Shown: positions 24,314 to 34,541, numbered from the stretch's first letter. The stretch: 64,000 bases of DNA from Bradyrhizobium elkanii USDA 76 (GCF_023278185.1 NZ_CP066356.1:6130001-6194000), one strand, 5' to 3'. The notes: generated by a model not told the origin, from the sequence alone. Program-made: numbers and translations.

Positions 24314-26869
24314 TTGACCGCCGACGCGCGCAGGATCGCCTTTACGTCCAAAACGCTCCACCACGTCGATCTCGAGCGGGCCGCTGTCGGGGCGCTCGAG
24401 GCGCGTGATTTCCGCTTGGCGTTCGCGCTCGCCGACCGCCGCTGCCGGATCCTGCCGCATCCGGGCGCCCGCGCTCATCTGCTGCGCGCGGAAGCGTTGT
24501 TTCATCTCGATCTCAGGGATGCGGCGATCGCTGGCGTCGCGAGGGCGCTCGAGCTCGAGCCTGACGATCTGGTCGCCGCCCGGCGAATGATGGCGTGGGG
24601 CGACGACCTTCAGCAGATCGAGGCGGCGCGAAGCGTCACGCGGCGTGATGACGATCCGGATTCGGTCAGGGGCGCCCTGCTGCTGCTCGAACAGAGCGGC
24701 CAGGACAGCTGCGCCCGCATCGACTTTCTCGATGAAGAAGTAAAGGGATGGGTGACGTGGCGCGGGCCGGACGACCCGCACCTTTCGCTGGCGCAGGCGG
24801 ATCAATCCAGCACGATCCAGCTTCCCGCCGATCTACGCCACAGATTCGCGCGTGACGGCCGACATGCCGCGAGCTTCCGTCTGATCCGGCCCGCGTCCGC
24901 GACCTCTCAGCGCCTGCAGATCACGCAGGCGGACCGCGTGATCGCAAGTGTTCAACTCCCGGCCAACCGCGTTCCGGATCACCGGGCCGCACCACGCCGG
25001 CCGGTTCGCCTTCGAAACGGCGAACCTCCTCCGCTCACCATCATCATTCCGGTATACGGGGATCTGGCCGCGACGCGAGCCTGCATCGACAGCGCGTTGA
25101 ATGCGCTCGCCTGCACGCCGGGCTCGACCATCGTCGTCGTGGATGATGCCTCGCCCGAGCCCGACATCAAGCGCCTGCTCAACGACCTCGCCGCCGAGTT
25201 CCGCATCCGGCTGCTGACCAACGAGCACAATCTTGGCTTTGTCGGCGCGGTCAACCGCGCGCTCGGCGAGACCGGCGCCGGCGACGTCGTGCTGCTGAAC
25301 TCGGACACGATCGTGCCGAAATACGCGCTGCAACGCCTGCGCAGCGCCGTGCAATCGACGCCGCGCGTCGGCACCGCGACCCCGCTGTCGAACAACGGCG
25401 AATACACCAGCTTTCCGATCCCGAACCGGTCAAATCCCCTGCCCCCGCCCGGCGAGATCGAATTGCTGGATGAACTTGCAGGCAGGGCAAATTTCGGGAT
25501 TGCCATCGACATCCCCAACGGCATCGGGTTCTGCCTCTACATTACCCGCGAATGCCTCGACGCCGTGCGCGAGCTCTCCGACGACTTCTATCGCGGCTAT
25601 CTCGAAGACGTCGACTTCTGCCTGCGCGCAGCGGAGGCCGGCTTCCGCAACGTGTGCATTCCTTCGGTTTTCGTCGGACACGAGGGCTCGCGCTCGTTTC
25701 TGGGCGAGAAGCGTTCGCTCGTGATGCGAAATCTTCGCGTTCTCGAACACCGTTACCGGCGCTATGCAACGGACTGCGCCGCATTCCTGCTTGCCGATCC
25801 ACTCCGCGATTGCCGCGCGGTGCTTGAGCTCAAGCTGCTCACGAACCAGCAGGTCGCCGCCGGCCCCACAGTCATCCTCTGCGGCTCGTCCGCCGGCCGC
25901 GCGATCGCCGTCAGGCGCTGCCGGCAGCTGGCTGCAGAGGGTCAGCACGGTCTGGTAGTGCAGATCCGCTCCGAGGGACAACGCCAGCTGGCTGCGATGT
26001 TCGATCCGGATGGCGGAGCGCCGCAGTCGATCGCACTCGACGTTGCAACGCCGGAGGGCCGCGAAGCTCTTCTGAGGTTTCTCGCCGATCTCGGAATCCG
26101 GTCGCTCGAGATTGCGGAGCCGAACCGCATTCCCGGCGCATGTCTGGCGCAGCTCACACGACGCTTTGCCTACGACCTCCTGATCACCGACACCGCGCTT
26201 GCAATGCGCACCGCATTTGGATCAGGCGTTCATCCGGATTGGACGAGCCTGGTCGCCGGGGCGCGGCGCGTGACTGCGATCGGTGACGACGGGACCGAAT
26301 TCACGGAAGCCGTTCTCGGCCTGCAGGTCGTGAGGCTGAGCGACCCGTCTGCGCCGCCGACGCTGTATCCCGCCGTGAGCGGCCCCGCGCGTCTCGGCCT
26401 GCTGGTCCTGCACGCCAACGCCGCGGAATTTCGCTTCATACGAGCGTTGAGCGATCAACTGGCCGACGCCGACGAAGACGTCGAGATCATCGTGCTGGGG
26501 AGTACCCTCGACGATCTCAAGCTCATGCAGCGCACGAATGTCGTTGTCACCGGCGATATTGCCGTCGACGACGTTGCCACGCTCATCGAAGGTCACGGCA
26601 TCACGAAATTGGTTCTCGACATCGGTGAACCGGCGTTTGGCCATCCATTGGTGGACGCGTTGCTGGCAACCGGGCTGCCGATCGCCGCGACGGAATGGAG
26701 CCCGACTCCTCCAGGACGTGGCCGAAGCACGGACCTGAAGCTGCAGGCGGGCTTTGATACCGATGCAACGATTGCTGCCGTAAGCGACTGGGCGGTCGAG
26801 GACGTCCTGCTACAACCCGATCGGAGGAGCGGTCGGCACCGGCGGCAGGTTGGCGCGCGGCTTCCATGA
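24314..26869 (+). CDS. Large GT2-family glycosyltransferase with extra N- and C-terminal domains
   Basis: An 851-residue protein. Residues 1-100 look like a TPR-type helical pair, 100-235 are of unknown fold, and the GT-A domain begins at about 237 (LTIIIPVYGD) with the nucleotide-binding VVVDDASPEPD near 276, NSDTIVP near 328 and the catalytic-base region YLEDVDFCLRAAE near 430. The last 330 residues are unrecognised and could hold a second Rossmann-type domain. Start codon TTG. Members of this WbbL-like group often transfer rhamnose, and rfb genes are nearby, but donor specificity is unproven. Its 3' end overlaps the convergent GT2 by 60 bp. Confidence 0.85.
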   Translation: MTADARRIAFTSKTLHHVDLERAAVGALEARDFRLAFALADRRCRILPHPGARAHLLRAEALFHLDLRDAAIAGVARALELEPDDLVAARRMMAWGDDLQQIEAARSVTRRDDDPDSVRGALLLLEQSGQDSCARIDFLDEEVKGWVTWRGPDDPHLSLAQADQSSTIQLPADLRHRFARDGRHAASFRLIRPASATSQRLQITQADRVIASVQLPANRVPDHRAAPRRPVRLRNGEPPPLTIIIPVYGDLAATRACIDSALNALACTPGSTIVVVDDASPEPDIKRLLNDLAAEFRIRLLTNEHNLGFVGAVNRALGETGAGDVVLLNSDTIVPKYALQRLRSAVQSTPRVGTATPLSNNGEYTSFPIPNRSNPLPPPGEIELLDELAGRANFGIAIDIPNGIGFCLYITRECLDAVRELSDDFYRGYLEDVDFCLRAAEAGFRNVCIPSVFVGHEGSRSFLGEKRSLVMRNLRVLEHRYRRYATDCAAFLLADPLRDCRAVLELKLLTNQQVAAGPTVILCGSSAGRAIAVRRCRQLAAEGQHGLVVQIRSEGQRQLAAMFDPDGGAPQSIALDVATPEGREALLRFLADLGIRSLEIAEPNRIPGACLAQLTRRFAYDLLITDTALAMRTAFGSGVHPDWTSLVAGARRVTAIGDDGTEFTEAVLGLQVVRLSDPSAPPTLYPAVSGPARLGLLVLHANAAEFRFIRALSDQLADADEDVEIIVLGSTLDDLKLMQRTNVVVTGDIAVDDVATLIEGHGITKLVLDIGEPAFGHPLVDALLATGLPIAATEWSPTPPGRGRSTDLKLQAGFDTDATIAAVSDWAVEDVLLQPDRRSGRHRRQVGARLP

Positions 26870-29158
26870 TCGCGGCGGCCATGCAAGCGAGGAGAACGGC
26901 GTCGAATCCAGCCCCAGCAGCGGGCTGTAATAGGGATCGTCGAGTAGCACCTCGCCCCATTTCGCGCGCAGGATCGACAGCTCGCGCCTGAAGCGTGCCC
27001 TGCGATCCGGCGCGGAATCGCGGCCGCGGCTTGCCGACTCCAAATGAACGAGTTTCGCGTCCGGCGTGAACACGATCCGCCTTCCGAGCTGGCGCAGCTT
27101 CAGGCACAGATCGATATCGTTGAAGCTGATCGGAAAGCGGATCTCGTCCATGCCGCCGACGGTCACGAAATCGCTCTTGCGCATCAGGAGGCACGCCCCC
27201 GTCACCGCCGAACATTCGTGCGCCACCTGGAGCAGATCGCCATAGCCGGGATCGCCATCCATCCGGTCGTTGAAGGCGTGCGCGGCCGAGAAATTGGCCC
27301 CCAGAACCACTCCGCCGTGCTGCACGACGCTGCTCGGCCAGAGCAGCTTTGCACCGACGGCTCCGACATCGGGAGCGGCGAGCCGCCACAGCATCTCCGC
27401 CAGCCAGCCGTCGTCGAGCGCCTCGACGTCATTGTTGAGAAAGCAGATGTTGTCGGTATCGACGCAAGCGACGGCGGCGTTGTTGATGAATGCGAAGTTG
27501 AAGGGCCCCTCGACCGAAATGACGTCGATTTCCTGCGCGGACAGGCCATCCAGATAGTCCAGCGTTTCCGGCTCGGTCGAGCTGTTGTCGACGACAAGGA
27601 TCCGGGCGTTCGTCTCATTTGCCGCCGGCATGACCGTCTCGATGCATCGCTTGAGCAGCTCGGCGCGATTTCGGGTCGGGATGATGATGGTGGTGCGCTC
27701 GTTCCAATCGACGGCGCGTTTGACCTGAACGGCCGGAAGAAGTCCCGCTTTTCGCGGCTCGACATTGGCCTCGATGCCGGCCCTGGCAAAATACGCCTTG
27801 CTTGCGGCGACCAGTTCGGCGGTGGCAGCCGACGCATCAATCCGCGGCAACGCCGCAACCGATCCCGGAAGATGATAGGTTCGATCCGGCTCCGCGCAGC
27901 AAAGGAAGATGTCGTAGAGCGACGTCGCCGATCGCAGCGCTTCCACGGCAGGCTCCCGACGCACCGCAAAACAATACGCCCCATAGCCCTGCTCGAGCGC
28001 GCGTTCGAGATCGAATGCGGAGAACGCCAGCGGCCAGACAGCGCCGGCGCCCGCAGCGACCTCGACGTCGCCATAGACCATATCGCAGCCGGGTTCGGAC
28101 GCGAATAGATCGGCGAAGCGCTGCAAGGCGTCTTCCGCGAGGATCGTTCCGCTCAGACAAAACACAAAGAACGCGCTGCCAGCGGCATCGCCCTCGACAA
28201 ACTCGCGCGCTGCTTTTGGATCGAATTGACTGAACGCCCGCGCCGGCAGGGACACCGCCGACCAGGCGGAGTGCCGTTGGGCTTCGAGGCTTTCGATGCT
28301 CTCGTCCACCCTGGCATCGCCGATCAGGACGACTGCCGCCTCGGATGCAACATCAGACTGTTCAGATTGTGTCGTCGGCGAGAAGCGCTCTTTCCAGCCG
28401 CGATAGGCGTGAAACGGCATCGAGGCCGGCAGCACCCGGTCGAACAGCTCTCCACGAAGCCGCTCGCTGTCCCAGCGCCCGAGATCCGCGAGCGTTTGCT
28501 CCAATCCGCGATCGAAAGCGACAAAGGAAATCGGCTCCGAGATCAGGCTCCGTCCTGAAATCGTCCGCGCGGATAGTCCGCGCATGCGACCGTCCGCAAA
28601 ATGCTCGGGCAGATGAAAATCGATCCGGCGGCCGACGCCGAACTCGCCGCCCCGCGCAACGTTGGTCCACCCGGTCGGCTTCACGGTCATCACCGGGCGT
28701 TGCGCGATCAGGATTTCGATGTCCTCGTCGATGTCCTGGGCAAGCCAGCCTTCGAAGCGCAGACCTCCGACCCACTCGATATCGCCGATCCGGTGCCACC
28801 GCGCTTCCGGCGCAGCGACATCGCAGCGAATCGGAGCACCGACGGGACTGCCGATATTCGCCAGCCTTGCCTCAATGATCCCGGCGTTCGCGCTGACCTG
28901 ATCCTGCACGTTGAAGGTAAAGCCAAATCGGGCGTCGCCGATCCCGGCCTCCGCAAGCTCTGTTACGAACTCGTCACACAATGATGACATGTATGGCTCG
29001 CCGTCGACGAGCAGGTCGACGGTGTAACGTCGGCCGAGATCGGCGCGATCATAGACAAACCCGGAAAACGTCGTGCGATCGGATCTGGAGAACTGCGTTT
29101 GCAACGACGCGTATTCAGCTCCTGAGGGCTTCTGCTTGCCAATCGTCTTCATGCTCAT
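26810..29158 (-). CDS. Large GT2-family glycosyltransferase with long N-terminal extension
   Basis: A 782-residue protein. The GT-A domain begins at about residue 488 (TTIIIPTRNRAELL), with VVDNSSTEPE near 520, FLNNDVEAL near 577 and the acidic SFNDIDLCLKLRQ near 678. The 480 residues before it contain a beta-rich domain seen also in the WbsX protein at 38635 (both have segments like FxGFVYDRA or ISGWIVDAQ, followed by a short strand pattern) and an inactive-looking second GT-A-like region. I took the ATG at 29158 (MSMKTIGKQ); the open frame upstream has no domain. Divergent from ugd. Confidence 0.85.
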   Translation of the reverse strand: MSMKTIGKQKPSGAEYASLQTQFSRSDRTTFSGFVYDRADLGRRYTVDLLVDGEPYMSSLCDEFVTELAEAGIGDARFGFTFNVQDQVSANAGIIEARLANIGSPVGAPIRCDVAAPEARWHRIGDIEWVGGLRFEGWLAQDIDEDIEILIAQRPVMTVKPTGWTNVARGGEFGVGRRIDFHLPEHFADGRMRGLSARTISGRSLISEPISFVAFDRGLEQTLADLGRWDSERLRGELFDRVLPASMPFHAYRGWKERFSPTTQSEQSDVASEAAVVLIGDARVDESIESLEAQRHSAWSAVSLPARAFSQFDPKAAREFVEGDAAGSAFFVFCLSGTILAEDALQRFADLFASEPGCDMVYGDVEVAAGAGAVWPLAFSAFDLERALEQGYGAYCFAVRREPAVEALRSATSLYDIFLCCAEPDRTYHLPGSVAALPRIDASAATAELVAASKAYFARAGIEANVEPRKAGLLPAVQVKRAVDWNERTTIIIPTRNRAELLKRCIETVMPAANETNARILVVDNSSTEPETLDYLDGLSAQEIDVISVEGPFNFAFINNAAVACVDTDNICFLNNDVEALDDGWLAEMLWRLAAPDVGAVGAKLLWPSSVVQHGGVVLGANFSAAHAFNDRMDGDPGYGDLLQVAHECSAVTGACLLMRKSDFVTVGGMDEIRFPISFNDIDLCLKLRQLGRRIVFTPDAKLVHLESASRGRDSAPDRRARFRRELSILRAKWGEVLLDDPYYSPLLGLDSTPFSSLAWPPRSWKPRANLPPVPTAPPIGL

Positions 29159-29384
29159 GTCCACCCTCAAACGGCAGCTCGATTGTCGGTCGATTTCAAG
29201 TTGAGAATGTGTCCATGGTGCGCCCGAGGTGACTAGCGGGCGCTCAGCTGCACCGAGGCGATCACCGTTTGCACAAAAAGCCGCCGACCTCCAACACAAA
29301 CTATACGCTATAAAACTTGGCGTTATCGGCGCCAATTGTGCTAGTGCTAACTCCTCCTCTCCACACTGATCGACGAGCGGATTC

Positions 29385-30692
29385 ATGAAGATTGCAATGG
29401 TTGGAACGGGATATGTAGGTCTCGTGTCCGGAGCGTGTTTTGCCGATTTCGGCCACCAGGTCGTTTGCGTCGACAAGGACGCCGGCAAGATCGAGGCCCT
29501 GAAGCGCGGCAAGATCCCGATCTACGAAACTGACCTCGATAAGCTCGTCGAGACCAACGCCGCGGCCGGACGGCTGACCTTCACGACGGAGCTCGCGGGC
29601 GCCGTCGCGGACGCCGATGCCGTGTTCATCGCGGTCGGAACGCCCTCGCGGCGCGGCGACGGCCATGCGGACCTGAGCTACGTCTATGCTGCTGCCAAGG
29701 AGATCGGCGCGGCGCTCAAGAAGTTCACCGTGGTGGTGACCAAGTCGACCGTGCCCGTGGGCACCGGCGACGAGGTTGAACGCCTGATCCGCGAAACCAA
29801 TCCCGACGCCGATTTCGCCGTTGCGTCGAACCCCGAATTCCTGCGCGAAGGTGCCGCAATCCAGGATTTTCGCCATCCCGACCGCATCGTCGTCGGCACC
29901 GAGGACGATCGGGCCAAGAGGGTGATGGGCGAAGTCTATCGTCCGCTCTATCTCAACCAGGCGCCAATCCTCTATACCGCGCGACGCACGGCTGAATTGA
30001 TCAAATACGCCGCGAATGCCTTCCTTGCCACCAAGATCACCTTCATCAACGAGATCGCCGATCTCTCCGAGAGGGTCGGGGCGAACGTGCAGGAGGTCGC
30101 GCGCGGCATCGGGCTCGACAACCGGATTGGAACCAAGTTCCTGCATGCCGGCGCCGGCTATGGCGGCTCGTGCTTCCCGAAGGACACCCGTGCGCTGTTC
30201 AAGACCGCGCTCGACCACGACGTCCAGCTGAAAATCGTCGAGGCCACGCTGACCGCGAACGACAACCGCAAGCGCGCGATGGCGCGCAAGGTCGCCAACG
30301 TGCTCAGCGGCGAGCTGCGCGGCAAGACCATCGGCGTGCTCGGCCTGACCTTCAAGCCCGATACGGACGACATGCGCGAGGCGCCCTCGATCCCGCTGAT
30401 CAACGGCCTGATCGACTTCGGCGCCAAGGTTCGTGCCTACGATCCCATCGGCATGGAGCAGGCGCGCAAGGAATTGCCGGAGATCGAGTACTGCAAGGAT
30501 GCCTATGAATGCGCGCGCCAGGCCGATGCGCTGGTGATCGTGACCGAGTGGCGCCAGTTCCGCGCGCTCGATCTCAAGCGCATCAAGCAGGAGATGAAGC
30601 ATCCGGTCGTCGTCGACCTGCGCAACATCTACCGTCCGGACGAGATGGCCGCGCACGGCTTCACCTACGACAGCATCGGTCGGCCGCGCTGA
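29385..30692 (+). CDS. ugd: UDP-glucose 6-dehydrogenase
   Basis: A 435-residue cytoplasmic enzyme that oxidises UDP-glucose to UDP-glucuronate with NAD. The N-terminal Rossmann motif GTGYVGLVSG is at residues 7-16, the catalytic cysteine is Cys263 (GYGGSCFPKD), and Lys267 with the KPDTDDMREAPS segment complete the active and allosteric regions. UDP-glucuronate supplies acidic sugars for exopolysaccharide or, after decarboxylation or epimerisation, xylose or galacturonate. It is monocistronic, with a strong terminator 45 bp downstream. Confidence 0.97.
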   Translation: MKIAMVGTGYVGLVSGACFADFGHQVVCVDKDAGKIEALKRGKIPIYETDLDKLVETNAAAGRLTFTTELAGAVADADAVFIAVGTPSRRGDGHADLSYVYAAAKEIGAALKKFTVVVTKSTVPVGTGDEVERLIRETNPDADFAVASNPEFLREGAAIQDFRHPDRIVVGTEDDRAKRVMGEVYRPLYLNQAPILYTARRTAELIKYAANAFLATKITFINEIADLSERVGANVQEVARGIGLDNRIGTKFLHAGAGYGGSCFPKDTRALFKTALDHDVQLKIVEATLTANDNRKRAMARKVANVLSGELRGKTIGVLGLTFKPDTDDMREAPSIPLINGLIDFGAKVRAYDPIGMEQARKELPEIEYCKDAYECARQADALVIVTEWRQFRALDLKRIKQEMKHPVVVDLRNIYRPDEMAAHGFTYDSIGRPR

Positions 30693-30736
30693 GCGCGCGC
30701 GCCTGGCGACGATAGCCGCCGGTCGGTTCAATCCTG

Positions 30737-30778
30737 GAGCCTTGGTTCTGATCAAATCAGAACCAAGGCTCTTTTCTT
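30737..30778 (+). terminator. Rho-independent terminator after ugd
   Basis: A perfect 16-bp stem, GAGCCTTGGTTCTGAT (30737-30752) and ATCAGAACCAAGGCTC (30756-30771), with a 3-base loop CAA, followed by TTTTCTTG. It may also slow transcripts arriving from the other strand (rfbDC). Confidence 0.88.
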
Positions 30779-30780
30779 GT

Positions 30781-30829
30781 CTGACGCGTTTTCTTCACGC
30801 GCACCGGCATCCCAACTTCCGAACTCGCC
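30781..30829. repeat. Dispersed repeat, family B fragment
   Basis: CTGACGCGTTTTCTTCACGC then GCACCGGCATCCCAACTTCC matches the 13165-13215 part of the repeat block between feuP and feuQ (GTGCTTTCTTCGCGCGAACG..CCGGCATCCATTTCGCTC). It lies between the ugd terminator and the rfbD stop codon. Confidence 0.65.
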
Positions 30830-31741
30830 CTAAGCGTGGGCGGGCGCGCCGAGCTGGACAAATGCATCCAGTTCGCGCGCCAGCGCTTCCTGCCAGGTCG
30901 GCATCGCCACGCCGAACTGCGCCTGCAGCCGCGACAAGTCCAGCCGCGAATTGCCCGGACGCACCGCCTTGGTCGGAAAATCGGCCGTTGCGATCGGAGC
31001 GATATTCTCGACCGCCAGCGTGACGCCGCGGGACCTCAGCCCGCCGACAATGGCGGTTGCGAAGCCGTGCCAGCTGGTTTCGCCGGCGCAGACGAGGTTG
31101 ACGACACCTCCCCTGCGCACGAGCTGATCGTGCAACGTGGTGAGGTTCGGCAGGACGATGCCGGCGACCGCACTGGCGATCGCTGATGCCGTGGTCGGCG
31201 CACCGATCTGATCGGCCACGATCCGCAGCTCCTTACGCTCGCCGGCGAGCCGCGCGATGGTGCGCAGGAAATTTGTGCCCTTTGCGGCATAAACCCATGA
31301 GGTGCGCGCGATCAGGTGCGCCCCGCCCGCCGCCTGGATCGCGGCATCACCGGCAAGCTTGCTGGCGCCGTAGACCGATAGCGGTTCTGTCGGGCTGTCC
31401 TCGCGCCACGGCCTGTCGCCCGAGCCATTGAAGACGTAGTCCGTGGAGAAATGCACCAGCGGCACGCGGTTCGCCGCAGCCCATTTGGCCATCACCTCAG
31501 GCCCCTTTGCGTTGACCAGGAACGCCTGCTCACGCTCGTCCTCGGCGCGATCGACGGCGGTATAGGCCGCCGGATTGATGATGAGATCGGGCTTCAGGCT
31601 CTCAAGCTGGCTCGTCAACATCTCCGGCTTCGACAGATCGAACTCCGCTGTGGGCGGCGCGATGATCGTGCCGTGGCTTTCCAGCAGAGGCTTGAGCGCG
31701 CTGCCAACCTGGCCGCGTGTTCCCGTCAACAAGATCCGCAT
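30830..31741 (-). CDS. rfbD: dTDP-4-dehydrorhamnose reductase
   Basis: A 303-residue reductase that completes dTDP-L-rhamnose synthesis. The Rossmann motif GTRGQVGSAL is at residues 7-16, and the Tyr-x3-Lys pair is seen in YGASKLAGD, preceded by STDYVFNG, as in RmlD. The ATG at 31741 shares one base with the rfbC stop (TGATG), which fixes the start. rfbC and rfbD form a coupled pair transcribed away from rfbA and rfbB. Confidence 0.95.
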   Translation of the reverse strand: MRILLTGTRGQVGSALKPLLESHGTIIAPPTAEFDLSKPEMLTSQLESLKPDLIINPAAYTAVDRAEDEREQAFLVNAKGPEVMAKWAAANRVPLVHFSTDYVFNGSGDRPWREDSPTEPLSVYGASKLAGDAAIQAAGGAHLIARTSWVYAAKGTNFLRTIARLAGERKELRIVADQIGAPTTASAIASAVAGIVLPNLTTLHDQLVRRGGVVNLVCAGETSWHGFATAIVGGLRSRGVTLAVENIAPIATADFPTKAVRPGNSRLDLSRLQAQFGVAMPTWQEALARELDAFVQLGAPAHA

Positions 31742-32295
31742 CAGATTTGTCCATAGGTCGGAAGGTTGCTGGCGTCGGCCAGGAGCGGCGCGTCCGCATC
31801 CTTGGCCGACAGCTGTGGCTTGTCGACGCCCCATTTGATCCCGATCGCCGGATCATTCCACCGGATCGAGAGCTCGTCCTTGGGGCTGTAGAAATCGTCG
31901 CATTTGTAGAAGAAGTCGGCGGTCTCCGAGAGCACCACGAAGCCGTGGGCGAAGCCACGCGGCACCCATAATTGCCGACGGTTGTCCTCGCTCAATTCGA
32001 CCGCGACATGCTTGCCGAAATTCGGACTGCCGACGCGCACGTCGACGGCAACGTCCAGCACCTTGCCGCGCAGCACAGTCACGAGCTTTCCCTGGGTGAG
32101 CGGGTTTTGCAGATGCAGCCCGCGCAGCACGCCATAGGCCGAGCGGGACATGTTGTCCTGCACGAAGGGACGCGTGATGCCGTGCTCGACGTAACGCGGA
32201 GACTGGTAGGTCTCGAGGAAGAAGCCGCGCTGGTCGCCAAACAGCTTCGGCTCGACGATCAGGACTTCAGGAAGCTCGGTCTTGATGACGTTCAT
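31741..32295 (-). CDS. rfbC: dTDP-4-dehydrorhamnose 3,5-epimerase
   Basis: A 184-residue cupin-fold epimerase. The catalytic His61 (LRGLHLQNP), Lys70 (QGKLV) and the acidic residue later in the chain needed for the His-Asp dyad are present, as are VPRGFAHGF and the YKCDDFYSPKDE segment. Length is normal for the family (about 180-185). First gene of the rfbC-rfbD pair, divergent from rfbA across 109 bp of AT-rich DNA with several TAACAT/ATGTTA motifs. Confidence 0.96.
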   Translation of the reverse strand: MNVIKTELPEVLIVEPKLFGDQRGFFLETYQSPRYVEHGITRPFVQDNMSRSAYGVLRGLHLQNPLTQGKLVTVLRGKVLDVAVDVRVGSPNFGKHVAVELSEDNRRQLWVPRGFAHGFVVLSETADFFYKCDDFYSPKDELSIRWNDPAIGIKWGVDKPQLSAKDADAPLLADASNLPTYGQI

Positions 32296-32296
32296 C

Positions 32297-32380
32297 TAAC
32301 ATTTGTTCCAGTTTGACGCGCTTGAAATGTTAATTTCCCTCTCATAACAAACTTGTGCAGCGCACGCTATATGTTATGTT
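32297..32380. promoter_or_regulatory. AT-rich divergent promoter region of rfbC and rfbA with TAACAT/ATGTTA motifs
   Basis: TAACAT (32297-32302) and ATGTTAA (32327-32333) form an inverted pair about 24 bp apart, followed by ATAACAAA and ATGTTATGTT (32371-32380). The gap is only 109 bp and clearly lower in GC than the genes. A shared operator controlling both rhamnose half-operons is a reasonable inference. Confidence 0.4.
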
Positions 32381-32404
32381 CTGATAGTCAAATTGTGAGG
32401 GACC

Positions 32405-33316
32405 ATGAAAGGCATTATCCTTGCCGGTGGCACCGGCTCGCGCCTCTATCCGGTGACGACAGTCGTCTCCAAGCAACTGCTGCCCGTGTTCGACAAGCCG
32501 ATGATCTACTATCCGCTGTCGACGCTGATGCTGGGCGGAATCCGCGATATCCTGATCATTTCCACGCCGCAGGACAAGCCGCTGTTCCAGCGCCTGCTTG
32601 GCGACGGCAGCGAGATGGGTGTCCGGTTCGCCTATGCGACGCAGGAGACCCCGCGGGGTCTTGCCGACGCCTTCATCGTCGGACGCGACTTCATCGGCGA
32701 TGACTCTGTTGCCCTTGTGTTAGGGGATAACATTTTCTACGGCCACGGCCTGCCGAGCATGCTGTCGTCCGCCTCGATCCGCAAGAAAGGCGCCACCGTG
32801 TTCGGCTACGTCGTGAACGCGCCGGAGCAGTACGGCGTGATCGAGCTGGACGGCACCGGCCGGGCGCTCTCGATCGAGGAGAAGCCGAAGCGGCCGAAGT
32901 CCAACGTCGCGGTCACCGGCCTCTACTTCTACGACAATGATGTGGTCGACATCGCGGCGGGCATCAGGCCATCCCCGCGCGGCGAGATCGAGATCACCGA
33001 CGTCAACAAGGCCTATCTCGAACGCGGCGACCTCTATGTCGAGGTGCTCGGCCGCGGCTTTGCCTGGCTCGACACCGGCACCCATTCCTCGCTGGTCGAA
33101 GCCAGCCATTTCGTCCAGATCCTGGAGCAGCGCCAGGGCCTGCGCATCGCCTGCCCCGAGGAGATCGCGCTGCGCCAGGGCTACATCTCGCTCGAAGCCT
33201 TCGCGAGGGTCGCACAGAAGACCGCCAAGAGCAGCTACGGCGAGTACCTGCTGTCGGTCTACCGCTCGTTCCACGGCGAGCCGCGCGCGGCGGAGGTATT
33301 CAAACATGCGGTTTAA
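32405..33316 (+). CDS. rfbA: Glucose-1-phosphate thymidylyltransferase
   Basis: A 303-residue nucleotidyltransferase that makes dTDP-glucose from glucose 1-phosphate and dTTP. The signature [11 protein letters not shown] is at residues 9-19, followed by [18 protein letters not shown], and LGDNIFYG and [10 protein letters not shown] later. Length fits the long RmlA form. The TAA stop lies 11 bp inside rfbB. Feedback inhibition by dTDP-rhamnose is a family property. Confidence 0.97.
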   Translation: MKGIILAGGTGSRLYPVTTVVSKQLLPVFDKPMIYYPLSTLMLGGIRDILIISTPQDKPLFQRLLGDGSEMGVRFAYATQETPRGLADAFIVGRDFIGDDSVALVLGDNIFYGHGLPSMLSSASIRKKGATVFGYVVNAPEQYGVIELDGTGRALSIEEKPKRPKSNVAVTGLYFYDNDVVDIAAGIRPSPRGEIEITDVNKAYLERGDLYVEVLGRGFAWLDTGTHSSLVEASHFVQILEQRQGLRIACPEEIALRQGYISLEAFARVAQKTAKSSYGEYLLSVYRSFHGEPRAAEVFKHAV

Positions 33317-34373
33317 GGGATCGACGATCTTCGTCACCGGCGGCGCCGGCTTCATCGGCTCCGCCGTGGTCCGCCACCTGCTGCGCGACACCCACGCCCG
33401 CGTCGTCAACATCGACAAGCTGACCTACGCGGCAAACCTCGCCTCGCTGCCCCGCGCCGCCGAAAGCCTCAACTACACCTTCGAGAAAGCCTGCATCTGC
33501 GAGGCACAGAACCTGCGCCGGCTGTTCGAGAAATATCAGCCCGATGCGGTGATGAACCTTGCCGCGGAAAGCCATGTCGACCGCTCGATCGACGGCCCCG
33601 GCGAATTCATCCAGACCAACATCGTCGGCACCTTCACGATCCTGCAGGAGACGCTGCGTCACTGGCGTACGCTCTCGCCCGAGAAGCGCGACCGGTTCCG
33701 CTTCCTGCATATCTCGACCGACGAGGTGTTCGGTTCGCTCGGCGACGAAGGGCTGTTCACCGAGACCACGGCGTATGCGCCGAACTCGCCCTATTCGGCC
33801 AGCAAGGCATCGTCCGATCATTTGGTGCGGGCCTGGCGCGAGACCTACGAGCTGCCGACCCTGGTGACCAACTGCTCCAACAATTACGGCCCCTATCACT
33901 TCCCGGAAAAGCTGATCCCGCACATGATCATCAAGGGGCTCGCCGGCGAGCCGCTGCCGGTCTATGGCGACGGCAAGAACATCCGCGACTGGCTGTTCGT
34001 CGAGGATCACGCCAAGGCGCTGACCCTGGTGCTGGAGCGCGGCGAGGTCGGCGAGACCTACAATGTCGGCGGCCGCAACGAGCGCACCAACCTGCACGTG
34101 GTCGAGAGCATCTGCGACCTGCTCGACGAGGTCGTGCCGGCCGCAGCAGGCCCGCGCCGCCAGCTGATCAATTTCGTCGCCGACCGGCCCGGCCACGACC
34201 GCCGCTACGCGATCGACGCCACCAAGCTCGAAACCGAGCTCGGCTGGCGCGCCGAGGAGAATTTCGAGACCGGCATCGCCAAGACCGTGCGCTGGTATGT
34301 CGACGAGCAACCCTGGTGGCGTTCCATCCTGGAGGGCGGCTACAAGGTGGAGCGCGTCGGCCTGAACCAGTAG
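33306..34373 (+). CDS. rfbB: dTDP-glucose 4,6-dehydratase
   Basis: A 355-residue NAD-dependent dehydratase, the second step of dTDP-L-rhamnose synthesis. TGGAGFIGS is at about residues 10-18, HISTDEVFG holds the catalytic Thr-Asp-Glu, and [11 protein letters not shown] the Tyr-x3-Lys pair; [14 protein letters not shown] and the DWLFVEDH segment are typical of RmlB. The ATG at 33306 is inside the end of rfbA (11-bp overlap), so the two are translationally coupled. Confidence 0.97.
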   Translation: MRFKGSTIFVTGGAGFIGSAVVRHLLRDTHARVVNIDKLTYAANLASLPRAAESLNYTFEKACICEAQNLRRLFEKYQPDAVMNLAAESHVDRSIDGPGEFIQTNIVGTFTILQETLRHWRTLSPEKRDRFRFLHISTDEVFGSLGDEGLFTETTAYAPNSPYSASKASSDHLVRAWRETYELPTLVTNCSNNYGPYHFPEKLIPHMIIKGLAGEPLPVYGDGKNIRDWLFVEDHAKALTLVLERGEVGETYNVGGRNERTNLHVVESICDLLDEVVPAAAGPRRQLINFVADRPGHDRRYAIDATKLETELGWRAEENFETGIAKTVRWYVDEQPWWRSILEGGYKVERVGLNQ

Positions 34374-34541
34374 CCGCCGGTCACCGCGGGTCATCAACAA
34401 CGGTGGCAGCGCCGATCATCGTGGGACTTGCGGAATATCCCTCGGCCGGAAGGTGTCCGGCCGATCGGGTGCAAGGATGCAGCCCTTGGCGACCATGACT
34501 TGGCGCTGATGAACTGCGGCGCGGCCTGAAGATGCAACGAC

